A DNA stretch of 64,000 bases from Streptomyces abikoensis (GTDB lineage: Bacteria > Actinomycetota > Actinomycetes > Streptomycetales > Streptomycetaceae). A program made the position numbers and the translations under genes. This document shows positions 40,925 through 49,326 of the stretch, in pieces. Position 1 is the first letter of the stretch. Each line of letters opens with the position of its first letter. A model generated the notes under the pieces. The model searched no databases, was not told the DNA's origin, and saw nothing but the letters and a program-made list of their open reading frames with translations. The stretch spans positions 310,001-374,000 of the forward strand of contig NZ_BMRT01000006.1 in assembly GCF_014648775.1 (NCBI RefSeq), given 5' to 3'.

Positions 40925-42415
40925 TTATCCCTTCAGCCGCCGTACGTCGCCGACGGCGGCGCGGTCGTTCTTTCCGGTGGGGCCCTTCGGCAGGGCCGCG
41001 TCGGTGACGCGGATGTCGCTGGGTATCGCGGTTCTGGCCAGCCGCCGGGCGCAGTGCTCGCGCAGGGCGAGGACGTGGAGGGCGGAGCCGGGGACGCGGC
41101 GCACGAGGGCCTGGAGCCGTTTGCCGGCCGCCTCGTCGGGCACGGTGACGACCACGGCGTCGGCCACCTCGGGGTGGGCCAGCAGCGTCTGCTCGACCTC
41201 CTCCAGCGAGATCCGCAACCCGCGCACCTTGACCTGGAAGTCGGTGCGCCCGACCAGGTGGAGGGTGCCGTCGGCGGTCCGCCGGACGAGGTCGCCGCTG
41301 CGGAACCAGACCCGGGGCCCGTCCGCGTCGGCGCGGCGGACGAACCGGTCGGCGCCGCGCGCGGGATCCAGGTAGCCGTGCGCCTGGAAGGGGGTGTGCA
41401 CCAGCAGTTCGCCGGTGCCGGGCCCTTCCAGCGGCCGCCCGTCCTCCCCGAGGACCAGGGCGCGGACGCCCGGCAGCGGTCTGCCGAGCGGCAGCGGGCC
41501 CGCCGTCTCCGGGTCGGCGGGCAGCAGCGGCCCGGCGTCGAGGATCAGGCTGTCGTTGGTCTCGGTGCAGCCGTAGACATTGGCGAAGGAGGCGTCCGGG
41601 AAGAGCCCCGGCAGCCGGGCGAGCAGCCGCGGCGGCACCGCGTCACCGGTGAGGACGACATGCCGCACGGACTTCAGCGGCTCCGCGGGGTCCGCGCCCT
41701 CGGCGAGCAGCCGGTAGAGCAGCGGCACGCCCTGCACGAGGTGGACGTCATGGGCGGAGATCAGCTCGCGGAGGTGCGCGCCATCGGTGGCCCGGTCCGG
41801 GTCGACGAGCACCACGCGGCCGCCGGCGGCCAGGGTCGACCAGACCTCCAGGAGGCACAGGTCGAAGTTGAGGGGCGCGTAGTTGAGCACCGCCGTGTCC
41901 GGCCCGAGGCCGAAGTGCTCCGCCGCCCAGGCGGTGAAGCGGCCGACGGCGTCGAGCGGCAGGGGCACCACCTTGGGCGTCCCGGTGGAGCCGGACGTGG
42001 TGAGCAGCAGGCCCGTTCCCTCGGGGACGGCCGGGGCGTCCGCCCGGGGCACGACCGTCTCGACGCCGAGCCCGCCGGGCCCGTCGTAGGAGGGTTCGGC
42101 GGTCAGCACACGGTCGATGCCCGCGCCGGCGGTCAGCTCGCGCAGGGTGTCGGCGCCGAGCTCGGCGGAGGGCAGCAGCACGGGGCGGCCGTCGCGCAGC
42201 GCGGCCACGAGCAGGGCCAGGGTCTCCGGGGTTCTGCGGGCGGGTACGCACACGGGTGCCGCGCGGTCACCGCCCAGGTGGCGCAGCCGCTCCTGGAAGA
42301 CGCCCGCGAGCGCGCCCAGTTCGCCGTACGGGACGGCCGTGCCGCGCCAGATCAGGGCGGGGGCCTCGGGGGTGCGCCGGGCACGGTCGTCGAAGGCGGC
42401 GGTGAGCGGGCTCAT
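40925..42415 (-). CDS. free-standing adenylation enzyme (AMP-dependent ligase)
   Basis: The 496-residue protein is a complete stand-alone A domain: core A3 TTSGSTGTPK (139-148), A4/A5 in NYAPLNFDLCLLEVW and YGCTETND, and the catalytic Lys482 in PTGKNDR. Asp185 occupies the position that binds an amino-acid alpha-amine. A by-hand reading of the ten-residue specificity code gives approximately D-L-L-Q-V-T-V-D-S-K, with an Asp at position nine from the start of the set (330 in GrsA numbering). That Asp would suit a basic side chain such as diaminobutyrate. It should load the carrier protein encoded next. The start overlaps the flavin reductase stop (ATGA). Confidence 0.85.
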   Translation of the reverse strand: MSPLTAAFDDRARRTPEAPALIWRGTAVPYGELGALAGVFQERLRHLGGDRAAPVCVPARRTPETLALLVAALRDGRPVLLPSAELGADTLRELTAGAGIDRVLTAEPSYDGPGGLGVETVVPRADAPAVPEGTGLLLTTSGSTGTPKVVPLPLDAVGRFTAWAAEHFGLGPDTAVLNYAPLNFDLCLLEVWSTLAAGGRVVLVDPDRATDGAHLRELISAHDVHLVQGVPLLYRLLAEGADPAEPLKSVRHVVLTGDAVPPRLLARLPGLFPDASFANVYGCTETNDSLILDAGPLLPADPETAGPLPLGRPLPGVRALVLGEDGRPLEGPGTGELLVHTPFQAHGYLDPARGADRFVRRADADGPRVWFRSGDLVRRTADGTLHLVGRTDFQVKVRGLRISLEEVEQTLLAHPEVADAVVVTVPDEAAGKRLQALVRRVPGSALHVLALREHCARRLARTAIPSDIRVTDAALPKGPTGKNDRAAVGDVRRLKG

Positions 42416-42978
42416 GCGGGCACGCCCGTCGTGGCGCCGGTCGCGTCGATCTCCCGGTAGCCGCCGTCGAAGTAGACCAGCGGGCGGCCGGGGACGCTGC
42501 CGGTGGCGACCACCCGGCCGATGAGCAGGGCATGGTCGCCACCGCCCACCACGCTCTCCAGCCGGCAGTCGAAATAGCTGAGGGATCCGCTGACGACCGG
42601 GGCGCCGGTGACGAACGATTCGGTGGCCACGGACGGGAAGGAGCCGATGGCCCTGCCGTTGCCTCGGGTGGCGAAGTGGCGGGAGACGCGCTGCTGGTCG
42701 TCGCGGAGCACGCTGACCGCGAAGACCTCGGTGGCGAGGACCGCCGTCACCAGCGGGCTCATCCGCCCGATGGACACGGACACCATCTGCGGCTCCAGGG
42801 AGAGCGACCCGAATGCCGAGACGGTCTTGGCGAACACTTCGCCGCCATTTCTTGTCGCGACCACCGTGACACCGGACGCGAATTTACCGGCCGCCGCGCG
42901 GAATTCCCGCTCCGGGCATTCTTCGGGCTGTGCCCGCACCCGGGATGTCGGGGGTAATGCCATCACTGTCACTGCCAT
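42412..42978 (-). CDS. flavin reductase (StyB/HpaC-type), partner of the StyA-like oxygenase
   Basis: The domain begins EREFRAAAGKFASGVTVVATR and has the family's GDHALLIGRV and SLEPQMVSVSIG segments. It reduces FAD or FMN with NAD(P)H and supplies a diffusible reduced flavin. The start is uncertain: ATG 42978 is used here, but ATG 43008, GTG 42972 and ATG 42963 are all in frame and none has a strong ribosome site. It is the first gene of the coupled minus-strand operon, opposite a divergent deacetylase-like gene. The StyA-like oxygenase five genes on is the obvious consumer. Confidence 0.85.
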   Translation of the reverse strand: MAVTVMALPPTSRVRAQPEECPEREFRAAAGKFASGVTVVATRNGGEVFAKTVSAFGSLSLEPQMVSVSIGRMSPLVTAVLATEVFAVSVLRDDQQRVSRHFATRGNGRAIGSFPSVATESFVTGAPVVSGSLSYFDCRLESVVGGGDHALLIGRVVATGSVPGRPLVYFDGGYREIDATGATTGVPA

Positions 42979-43195
42979 TCCGTGAGGGCTTTTCTCGGGG
43001 ACGTCCATGACTGTACGAGGTGCGGTGAAGCCGCTTCCACTACCTCTTCGGGTAGTGCCGCCCGGCTACCCGTCCGAGTGGTGAGGGGCTCCGTGGGGAC
43101 CGTATCGGCGCAGGTCGAGGCCGTTAATCAGGGTACCGGCGGGGGCGGTTGTACAGATCTACACGGAAGGGGCCGTGATCATGTGCGAGTGTCCA

Positions 43196-43224
43196 TTGTG
43201 AAGGGCCCCCGCCCTGTTTAGGGT
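43196..43224 (+). promoter_or_regulatory. promoter for a leaderless transcript (deacetylase-like gene)
   Basis: A -35 element TTGTGA (43196-43201) and a -10 element TAGGGT (43219-43224) are 17 bp apart, a good match to SigHrdB-type promoters. Only seven bases (CCCTTTC) separate the -10 from ATG 43232. Transcription should therefore start at or within a base of the A of ATG, giving a leaderless mRNA, and no ribosome site is present upstream. Confidence 0.65.
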
Positions 43225-43231
43225 CCCTTTC

Positions 43232-44104
43232 ATGACTGCATCCTGGCTTGGCCCCGGAAAGGCCGCGGCGGTGGCGCTCACATTCGATGTGGACGCCGAG
43301 ACCGGTGTGCTCTCCATGGGCGAGAAGTACGCACGGCACGCGATGACGATGACCCATCAGGCATTCGGCCCCGATGTCGGCGTGCCGCGCATCCTGGGAA
43401 TTCTCCGCGAACTCGGCGTGCCCGCCACGTTCTTCTTCCCGGGCTGGGTGGCCGAGCGCCGCCCGAATCTGGTGGCACAGGTGGTGGAGGCGGGCCACGA
43501 GGTGGCGCACCACTCCTACAGCCACGTACCGGCGACGTCGATGACGTTCGCCGAGGAACGGAACGACTTCGAGCGCGCCCTGGAGGTCTTCCAGAAGCAG
43601 GACGTGCCCGTGTACGGCCACCGGGCCGGGCTGTGGGAGGCGAGCTGGCAGACGGCCTCGCTGGTCGCGGAGTACGGGCTGGCCTACGACTCGTCGATGA
43701 TGAACGACGACCGCCCCTATCACGTGCCCACCGAGCGGGGCGACGTGGTGGAACTGCCCCCGCACTGGTCGCTGGACGACTGGGAGCAGTACGCGTTCCT
43801 GCCGGCGCCGCAGATCGGGTCCATCATCGAGGACCCGCAGAAGGTGCTGTCGATGTGGAAGTACGAGCTGGACGCGATGCGGCGCTACAACTCGCTGTTC
43901 ATGCTCACCAACCACCCCTTCCTCACCGGCCGTCCGGGCCGCGCGGAGGCGCTGCGCTCCCTGATCGAGTACGGCATGTCGCACGGTGACGTGGAGTTCC
44001 TGACGTGCCGGGAGATAGCCGAGCGCGCCAAGGCCGACACCTCCCTGGCCACCCGGCCGCTGGCGCCGCCGGAGATCGAGCCGGGGCTCTTCCCGGCGGA
44101 GTGA
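43232..44104 (+). CDS. polysaccharide-deacetylase-fold hydrolase (PuuE-like)
   Basis: The 290-residue protein shows the NodB/CE4 motifs: LTFDVDAETG near residue 17 (metal-binding Asp pair), EVAHHSYSHVP with two His ligands, and AGLWEASW plus the C-terminal TNHPFLTGRP. Lacking a signal peptide, it more closely resembles cytoplasmic allantoinase/peptidoglycan-deacetylase relatives that hydrolyse cyclic or N-acyl amides. It is divergent from the flavin reductase gene and probably belongs to the cluster, where it might open or deacylate a nitrogen ring product. The transcript appears leaderless. Reaction and substrate are not established. Confidence 0.82.
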   Translation: MTASWLGPGKAAAVALTFDVDAETGVLSMGEKYARHAMTMTHQAFGPDVGVPRILGILRELGVPATFFFPGWVAERRPNLVAQVVEAGHEVAHHSYSHVPATSMTFAEERNDFERALEVFQKQDVPVYGHRAGLWEASWQTASLVAEYGLAYDSSMMNDDRPYHVPTERGDVVELPPHWSLDDWEQYAFLPAPQIGSIIEDPQKVLSMWKYELDAMRRYNSLFMLTNHPFLTGRPGRAEALRSLIEYGMSHGDVEFLTCREIAERAKADTSLATRPLAPPEIEPGLFPAE

Positions 44105-44113
44105 GGAACGACG

Positions 44114-44155
44114 AGCGCCTCCCGTCCGGGACTGCCGGACGGGAGGCGCTTTTTC
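44114..44155. terminator. canonical intrinsic terminator
   Basis: A perfect 16-bp stem (44114-44129 with 44135-44150; AGCGCCTCCCGTCCGG) with loop GACTG is followed by TTTTC on the plus strand. It lies between the deacetylase-like gene and the convergent chitinase gene and is the only terminator here with a U-tract on the plus strand. Confidence 0.92.
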
Positions 44156-44173
44156 GGCGGGATCGGTTCGGGA

Positions 44174-45421
<1,248 letters not shown>

Positions 45422-45481
45422 GAGGTCTCCTCGGTGGGGGAGGGACGTGCTCTTGGCATGGACGCGTTGAACAGTGGGGAA

Positions 45482-45524
45482 ACCGTAGGAGGACTAGACC
45501 AATACGGTCAATGGTTCGTACCAA
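45482..45524 (-). promoter_or_regulatory. chitinase promoter with chi/dre-type repeats
   Basis: On the minus strand a -35 TTGACC (45511-45506) and a -10 TACGGT (45487-45482) are 18 bp apart. Two 12-bp elements flank the -35: TTGGTACGAACC (45524-45513) and TTGGTCTAGTCC (45502-45491), 22 bp apart. The second closely matches the DasR site core TGGTCTAGACC and the paired repeats known for Streptomyces chitinase promoters. Confidence 0.7.
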
Positions 45525-45718
45525 AGCTCCCGGCAAGTTGTGCAAGATTTGCCGACCGGTGACGTCGCGCCCGCGAACGGGCATACTCCAACCGCCACAG
45601 CCGCAGGTCACGCGAGCTCGGGACCCGGCGCCGGACCATCGGCTGGGCATCCACGGCAGCGTCGCCCCCACCCTCGGGCGGCCGTCGCCGCAGCGCCCGA
45701 CAGGGAGGAGCCGCCGCC

Positions 45719-46891
45719 ATGACCGATCACGGACCGCAACCGGTGGAGCGTCAGCTGCCCACCGAGGAGTCCCGCGACCTGATCTCGCTCGTGCGGGACC
45801 TGACACAGCGGGAGATCGCGCCCACCGCCGCCGAGGAGGAGGACGCCGGGCACTTCCCGCGCGGGGTCTTCGGGCTGCTCTCCGCCTCGGGCCTGCTCGC
45901 CCTGCCGTACGCCGAGGAGTTCGGCGGCGGCGACCAGCCCTACGAGGTCTACCTCCAGGTGCTGGAGGAGCTCGCCGCCGCCCGCCTCACCGTGGGCCTC
46001 GGTGTGAGCGTCCACACCCTCGCCTGCCACGCCCTCGCCGGATACGGCACCAAGGAGCAGCGGCAGACATACCTGCCCGCCATGCTCGGCGGGGGACTCC
46101 TGGGCGCCTACTGCCTCTCCGAACCGGCCGCCGGCTCCGACGCCGCCGCTTTGCGCACCCGTGCCACCCGCGTCGGCGACACCTGGACCATCGAGGGCAC
46201 CAAGGCCTGGACCACCCACGGCGGCATCGCCGACTTCTACACCGTCCTGGCCCGCACGGGCGGCGAGGGCCCCCACGGCATCACCGCGTTCCTGGTACCC
46301 GGCGACGCCCCGGGCCTGACGGCCGCGCCCCCCGAGCGCAAGATGGGCATGAAGGGCTCACCCACCGCCCAGCTGCACTTCGACGGGGTCGAGGTCGCCG
46401 ACGCCCGTCGCCTCGGCGACGAGGGCCAGGGCTTCGCCATCGCCCTGTCCGCCCTCGACTCCGGGCGGCTCGGCATCGCCGCCTGCGCCGTCGGCGTCGC
46501 CCAGGCCGCCCTCGACCAGGCGCTGTCCTTCACCCAGGAGCGACGGCAGTTCGGCCACCCGGTCGCCGACTTCCAGGGCCTGCGGTTCATGCTCGCCGAC
46601 ATGGCCACCCAGATCGAGGCGGGCCGCGCGCTCTACCTCGCCGCCGCCCGCCTCCGCGACACGGGCCGGCCCTTCGCCAAGCAGGCCGCCATGGCCAAGC
46701 TCTTCTGCTCGGACACGGCGATGCGGGTCACCACCGACGCCGTGCAGCTCATGGGCGGCTACGGCTACACGGCGGACTTCCCCGCGGAGCGGTACATGCG
46801 CGAGGCGAAGGCTCTGCAGATCGTGGAGGGCACGAACCAGATCCAGCGGATGGTGGTGGCGAGGCACCTCGCGGGGCCGGAGTCGCACTGA
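45719..46891 (+). CDS. acyl-CoA dehydrogenase
   Basis: ATG 45719 follows GGGAGGAG. The 390-residue protein has the full family pattern: YCLSEPAAGSDAAA, KAWTTHGGIADFYTV, MGMKGSPTAQLHFDGVEV, LMGGYGYTADFPAERYMREAK, and the C-terminal IVEGTNQIQRMVVARHL. The Glu in VEGTNQ is the usual catalytic base, unlike in the cluster enzyme at 39-40 kb. It should oxidise a short- or branched-chain acyl-CoA with FAD, passing electrons to ETF. It stands alone, divergent from the chitinase gene and followed by a 50-bp dispersed repeat. Confidence 0.93.
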   Translation: MTDHGPQPVERQLPTEESRDLISLVRDLTQREIAPTAAEEEDAGHFPRGVFGLLSASGLLALPYAEEFGGGDQPYEVYLQVLEELAAARLTVGLGVSVHTLACHALAGYGTKEQRQTYLPAMLGGGLLGAYCLSEPAAGSDAAALRTRATRVGDTWTIEGTKAWTTHGGIADFYTVLARTGGEGPHGITAFLVPGDAPGLTAAPPERKMGMKGSPTAQLHFDGVEVADARRLGDEGQGFAIALSALDSGRLGIAACAVGVAQAALDQALSFTQERRQFGHPVADFQGLRFMLADMATQIEAGRALYLAAARLRDTGRPFAKQAAMAKLFCSDTAMRVTTDAVQLMGGYGYTADFPAERYMREAKALQIVEGTNQIQRMVVARHLAGPESH

Positions 46892-46898
46892 CGGGCGA

Positions 46899-46948
46899 GC
46901 CCCGAAGGGGCGCGGGGAACTGCGCGACCGACCAAGGACGGCCCGCAG
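46899..46948 (+). repeat. 50-bp dispersed intergenic repeat, copy 1
   Basis: This copy matches the reverse complement of 54591-54640 at 47 of 50 positions. It begins with a small stem (GCCCC-GAA-GGGGC) and carries the constant core GCGCGGGGAACTGCGCGACC. It lies just after a gene end, as does the other copy, suggesting a transcript-end element family. Confidence 0.85.
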
Positions 46949-46971
46949 CCGCCCGCGGGGCGCTCAGCGGC

Positions 46972-48174
46972 TCAGCCGAGCAGCTCCGCAAGCTCCGGCA
47001 CACGCTCCTCGGCCGTCGGCCCGCCGACACCAGCCGTGTCCTTGAGCCCGGTCGCCGTACCGATCACGACCACCGGCCCGCCGCCAGCAGGGGCGTGCCG
47101 CAGCACGCGGCGGGCCGCCGCGACGCCCACCGCCGACGACGGCTCCAGGAACAGCCCGCGCGCCGCCAGCGCCCGGTGCTCGGCCATGAACTCCTCCGTG
47201 GGCACGGCGAGCGCCGTCCCGTCCGCGCCCCACAGCGCGTCCAGCCCCTGCCACACCGGACGGCTCTCGCCGAGCGAGAACGCGGGGGAGGGCAAGGGGT
47301 CCAGCGACACCCGCTCCTGCTCCGCCCGTCCGGCGAGCGCCAGGGCCGCGGTGTAGGGGGCGGCGCCCGCCGGTTCGGCCGCGACCAGCCGGGGCACGCC
47401 GGCCACCAGCCCGGCGGCCCGCAGCTCCCGGAAGCCGCGGGCGATCCCGGACAGCAGATCGGCCCGGCAGGTGGGCACCACCACGGCCCCCGCGCCCTCG
47501 CGGAGACCGGGGACGTCCCGGGCGAGCTCGTACGCGACGGACTTGTAGCCCTCGTTGGCATAGGCGTTGCCGCCCGGGGCGGGAGTGGCGTAACTGGTCA
47601 GCGGATACCAACCGAACCGCTCGACGGCCTCGCGCATCGCGGCGTTCCGCGCGGCCGTGCCGTCCCGGACGACCCGCACCGCGCCCAGCGCGTCGATCTG
47701 CGCCCGCAGCGGCCCGGGGACCTCGCCCGTGGTGAACACCACGCAGCGCAGGCCCGCCCGGGCGGCGTACGCGGCGACGGCCGCGCCCGCGTTGCCCGAG
47801 GAGGCCGCCGCGACCGTGTCCGCGCCGGCGGCCAGCGCCGCCGCGACGCCCACGGCCATCGCCCGGTCCTTGTGCGAACCGGTCGGGTTGGCGCCCTCGT
47901 ACTTCACCCACAGCCCGTCCGGCCCGCCCTCCGGCAGGGACACCAGCGGCGTGCCGCCCTCGCCGAGCGTGACCGGGTCGCCGACGGGCGCGGACAGCGC
48001 CGAGGGCCAGCCCCACGGCCCGCCCGGGTACCTCTCCAGGGACAGCCCGGACAGATCCGCGAGCGGTGGCACCGGGTTGGCGCCGATCCCTTCCTCCCGG
48101 CACGCCGCGCAGCCCGAGAAGTCCTGGGCGGCGGCACCGCAGCGCGGGCAGTGGAGGGGTATCGGCAGCGGCAC
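46972..48174 (-). CDS. threonine synthase-like PLP enzyme
   Basis: The 400-residue protein starts with a zinc-ribbon-like segment (LHCPRCGAAAQDFSGCAAC) and then a type II PLP fold: GGTPLVSLP, the Schiff-base Lys in NPTGSHKDRAM, the phosphate-binding SSGNAGAAVAAYA loop and a final GTATGLKD. This matches the threonine synthase/threonine dehydratase-like group. It should convert O-phosphohomoserine to threonine, or a related amino acid. A second main threonine synthase may exist elsewhere in the genome, so paralogous function is possible. A short GC hairpin (48198-48222) lies just upstream of the start. Confidence 0.85.
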   Translation of the reverse strand: MPLPIPLHCPRCGAAAQDFSGCAACREEGIGANPVPPLADLSGLSLERYPGGPWGWPSALSAPVGDPVTLGEGGTPLVSLPEGGPDGLWVKYEGANPTGSHKDRAMAVGVAAALAAGADTVAAASSGNAGAAVAAYAARAGLRCVVFTTGEVPGPLRAQIDALGAVRVVRDGTAARNAAMREAVERFGWYPLTSYATPAPGGNAYANEGYKSVAYELARDVPGLREGAGAVVVPTCRADLLSGIARGFRELRAAGLVAGVPRLVAAEPAGAAPYTAALALAGRAEQERVSLDPLPSPAFSLGESRPVWQGLDALWGADGTALAVPTEEFMAEHRALAARGLFLEPSSAVGVAAARRVLRHAPAGGGPVVVIGTATGLKDTAGVGGPTAEERVPELAELLG

Positions 48175-48197
48175 GCGGACTCCTGAAGGGTCGTAGG

Positions 48198-48222
48198 GCC
48201 TCGCGCGCGTGGCGCGCGAGGC
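48198..48222. terminator. GC-rich hairpin between minus-strand genes
   Basis: The 11-bp arms GCCTCGCGCGC (48198-48208) and GCGCGCGAGGC (48212-48222) flank the loop GTG. It follows the end of the gene at 48260-48631 and lies 24 bp upstream of the threonine-synthase-like start, so it may end the first transcript or act in the leader of the second. Confidence 0.55.
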
Positions 48223-48259
48223 TCCGACCGTAGCAGCCCGCCCCGGCGCCGATCCGCCG

Positions 48260-48631
48260 TCAGGAGCGGCGGCCGCCCTGCTCCGGCACCCGCAGCGGGC
48301 GCGAGCCCGGCCCCCCGATGTGCGAGAACGGCTGCGTCCGCCAGTCCAGGCTCTCCGGCAGCGTCAACAGCAGCGCCGCGTCCAGGTCCTGGGCGCCCTG
48401 GGACTCGTCGGCCGGATGGGCCTCCTCCGCGCCGCGCCCCGAGCCCGGGCAGACCGTCAGCCCGAACGGATCCCACGGGGACGGGCACAGCGCGTGCTCC
48501 GGGAGCACGTCCTCGTCGGCGAGGAGCGCGATGGGCCGCGCGCAGTCCGGGCACATCACCCGGAACATCTCGTAGGTCTCCTCGTACGGACCGCCGTCGC
48601 CGTCGGTTTCCAGGCGTTCCAGGCTGGGCAT
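48260..48631 (-). CDS. small unknown protein with Cys pairs
   Basis: ATG 48631 follows GAGGGGG; 123 residues. The N-terminal half has VMCPDCARPIALL, then HALCPSPWDPFGLTVCPGSG. These Cys positions could bind zinc in the manner of a small ribbon. The second half is Pro/Gly/Ala-rich and ends in Arg. No signal or membrane segment is present. I do not recognise a family. It lies between the threonine-synthase-like gene and a divergent Lrp regulator. Confidence 0.7.
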   Translation of the reverse strand: MPSLERLETDGDGGPYEETYEMFRVMCPDCARPIALLADEDVLPEHALCPSPWDPFGLTVCPGSGRGAEEAHPADESQGAQDLDAALLLTLPESLDWRTQPFSHIGGPGSRPLRVPEQGGRRS

Positions 48632-48827
48632 GGTGTGTTTTCCCCCTCGGATGGACCGGCCGGGCACCTCGGCCGCGGCCACAGCAAGCACTTCCCGTAC
48701 GACAAGGCGGGTAATCGCCGCGCGTGGGAGGACACGGGTGCGTGTCTGTGGCATTGGTCACACGCTCCGTGCGCCTGTGGCGCCGTCGACTGTGCCCGGC
48801 GCGCCATGAACCAGTAGGTTGACCCGC

Positions 48828-49271
48828 GTGGAGGAGTTGGACAAAGAGATCGTGGAGCTGCTCGTCAAGGACGGGCGGATGAGCTACACCGACCTGGGCA
48901 AGGCCACCGGCCTGTCCACCTCGGCGGTGCACCAGCGTGTGCGCCGGCTCGAACAACGGGGCGTCATCCGCGGCTACGCGGCGGTCGTCGACCCCGAGGC
49001 CGTCGGGCTGCCCCTGACCGCCTTCATCTCGGTGAAGCCCTTCGATCCCAGCGCGCCCGACGACATCGCGGACCGGCTCGCCGAGATCCCCGAGATCGAG
49101 GCGTGCCACAGCGTGGCGGGCGACGAGAACTACATCCTCAAGGTGCGGGTCGCCACACCGCTGGAGCTCGAGCACCTGCTGGCGCGGATCCGCTCGCTGG
49201 CGGGGGTCTCGACGCGGACGACGATCGTGCTGTCCACGCCGTACGAGGCGCGGCCGCCGCGGGTGGGGTGA
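48828..49271 (+). CDS. Lrp/AsnC-family transcriptional regulator
   Basis: GTG 48828 is chosen (TTG 48819 is in frame but weaker); 147 residues. The N-terminal winged HTH reads LGKATGLSTSAVHQRVRRLEQRGVIRGYAAVVDP. The C-terminal RAM domain, which binds small effector molecules, begins PLTAFISVKPF and includes VAGDENYILKVRV and STRTTIVLSTPYE. Such proteins respond to amino acids and often control amino-acid metabolism genes. It is transcribed with the amidohydrolase gene 55 bp downstream. Confidence 0.92.
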   Translation: MEELDKEIVELLVKDGRMSYTDLGKATGLSTSAVHQRVRRLEQRGVIRGYAAVVDPEAVGLPLTAFISVKPFDPSAPDDIADRLAEIPEIEACHSVAGDENYILKVRVATPLELEHLLARIRSLAGVSTRTTIVLSTPYEARPPRVG

Positions 49272-49326
49272 CCGGGGCGGAGCCCCGGTTTCGGGAAGGG
49301 GCGGGTCAGGGGAGAGACTCATCCTC

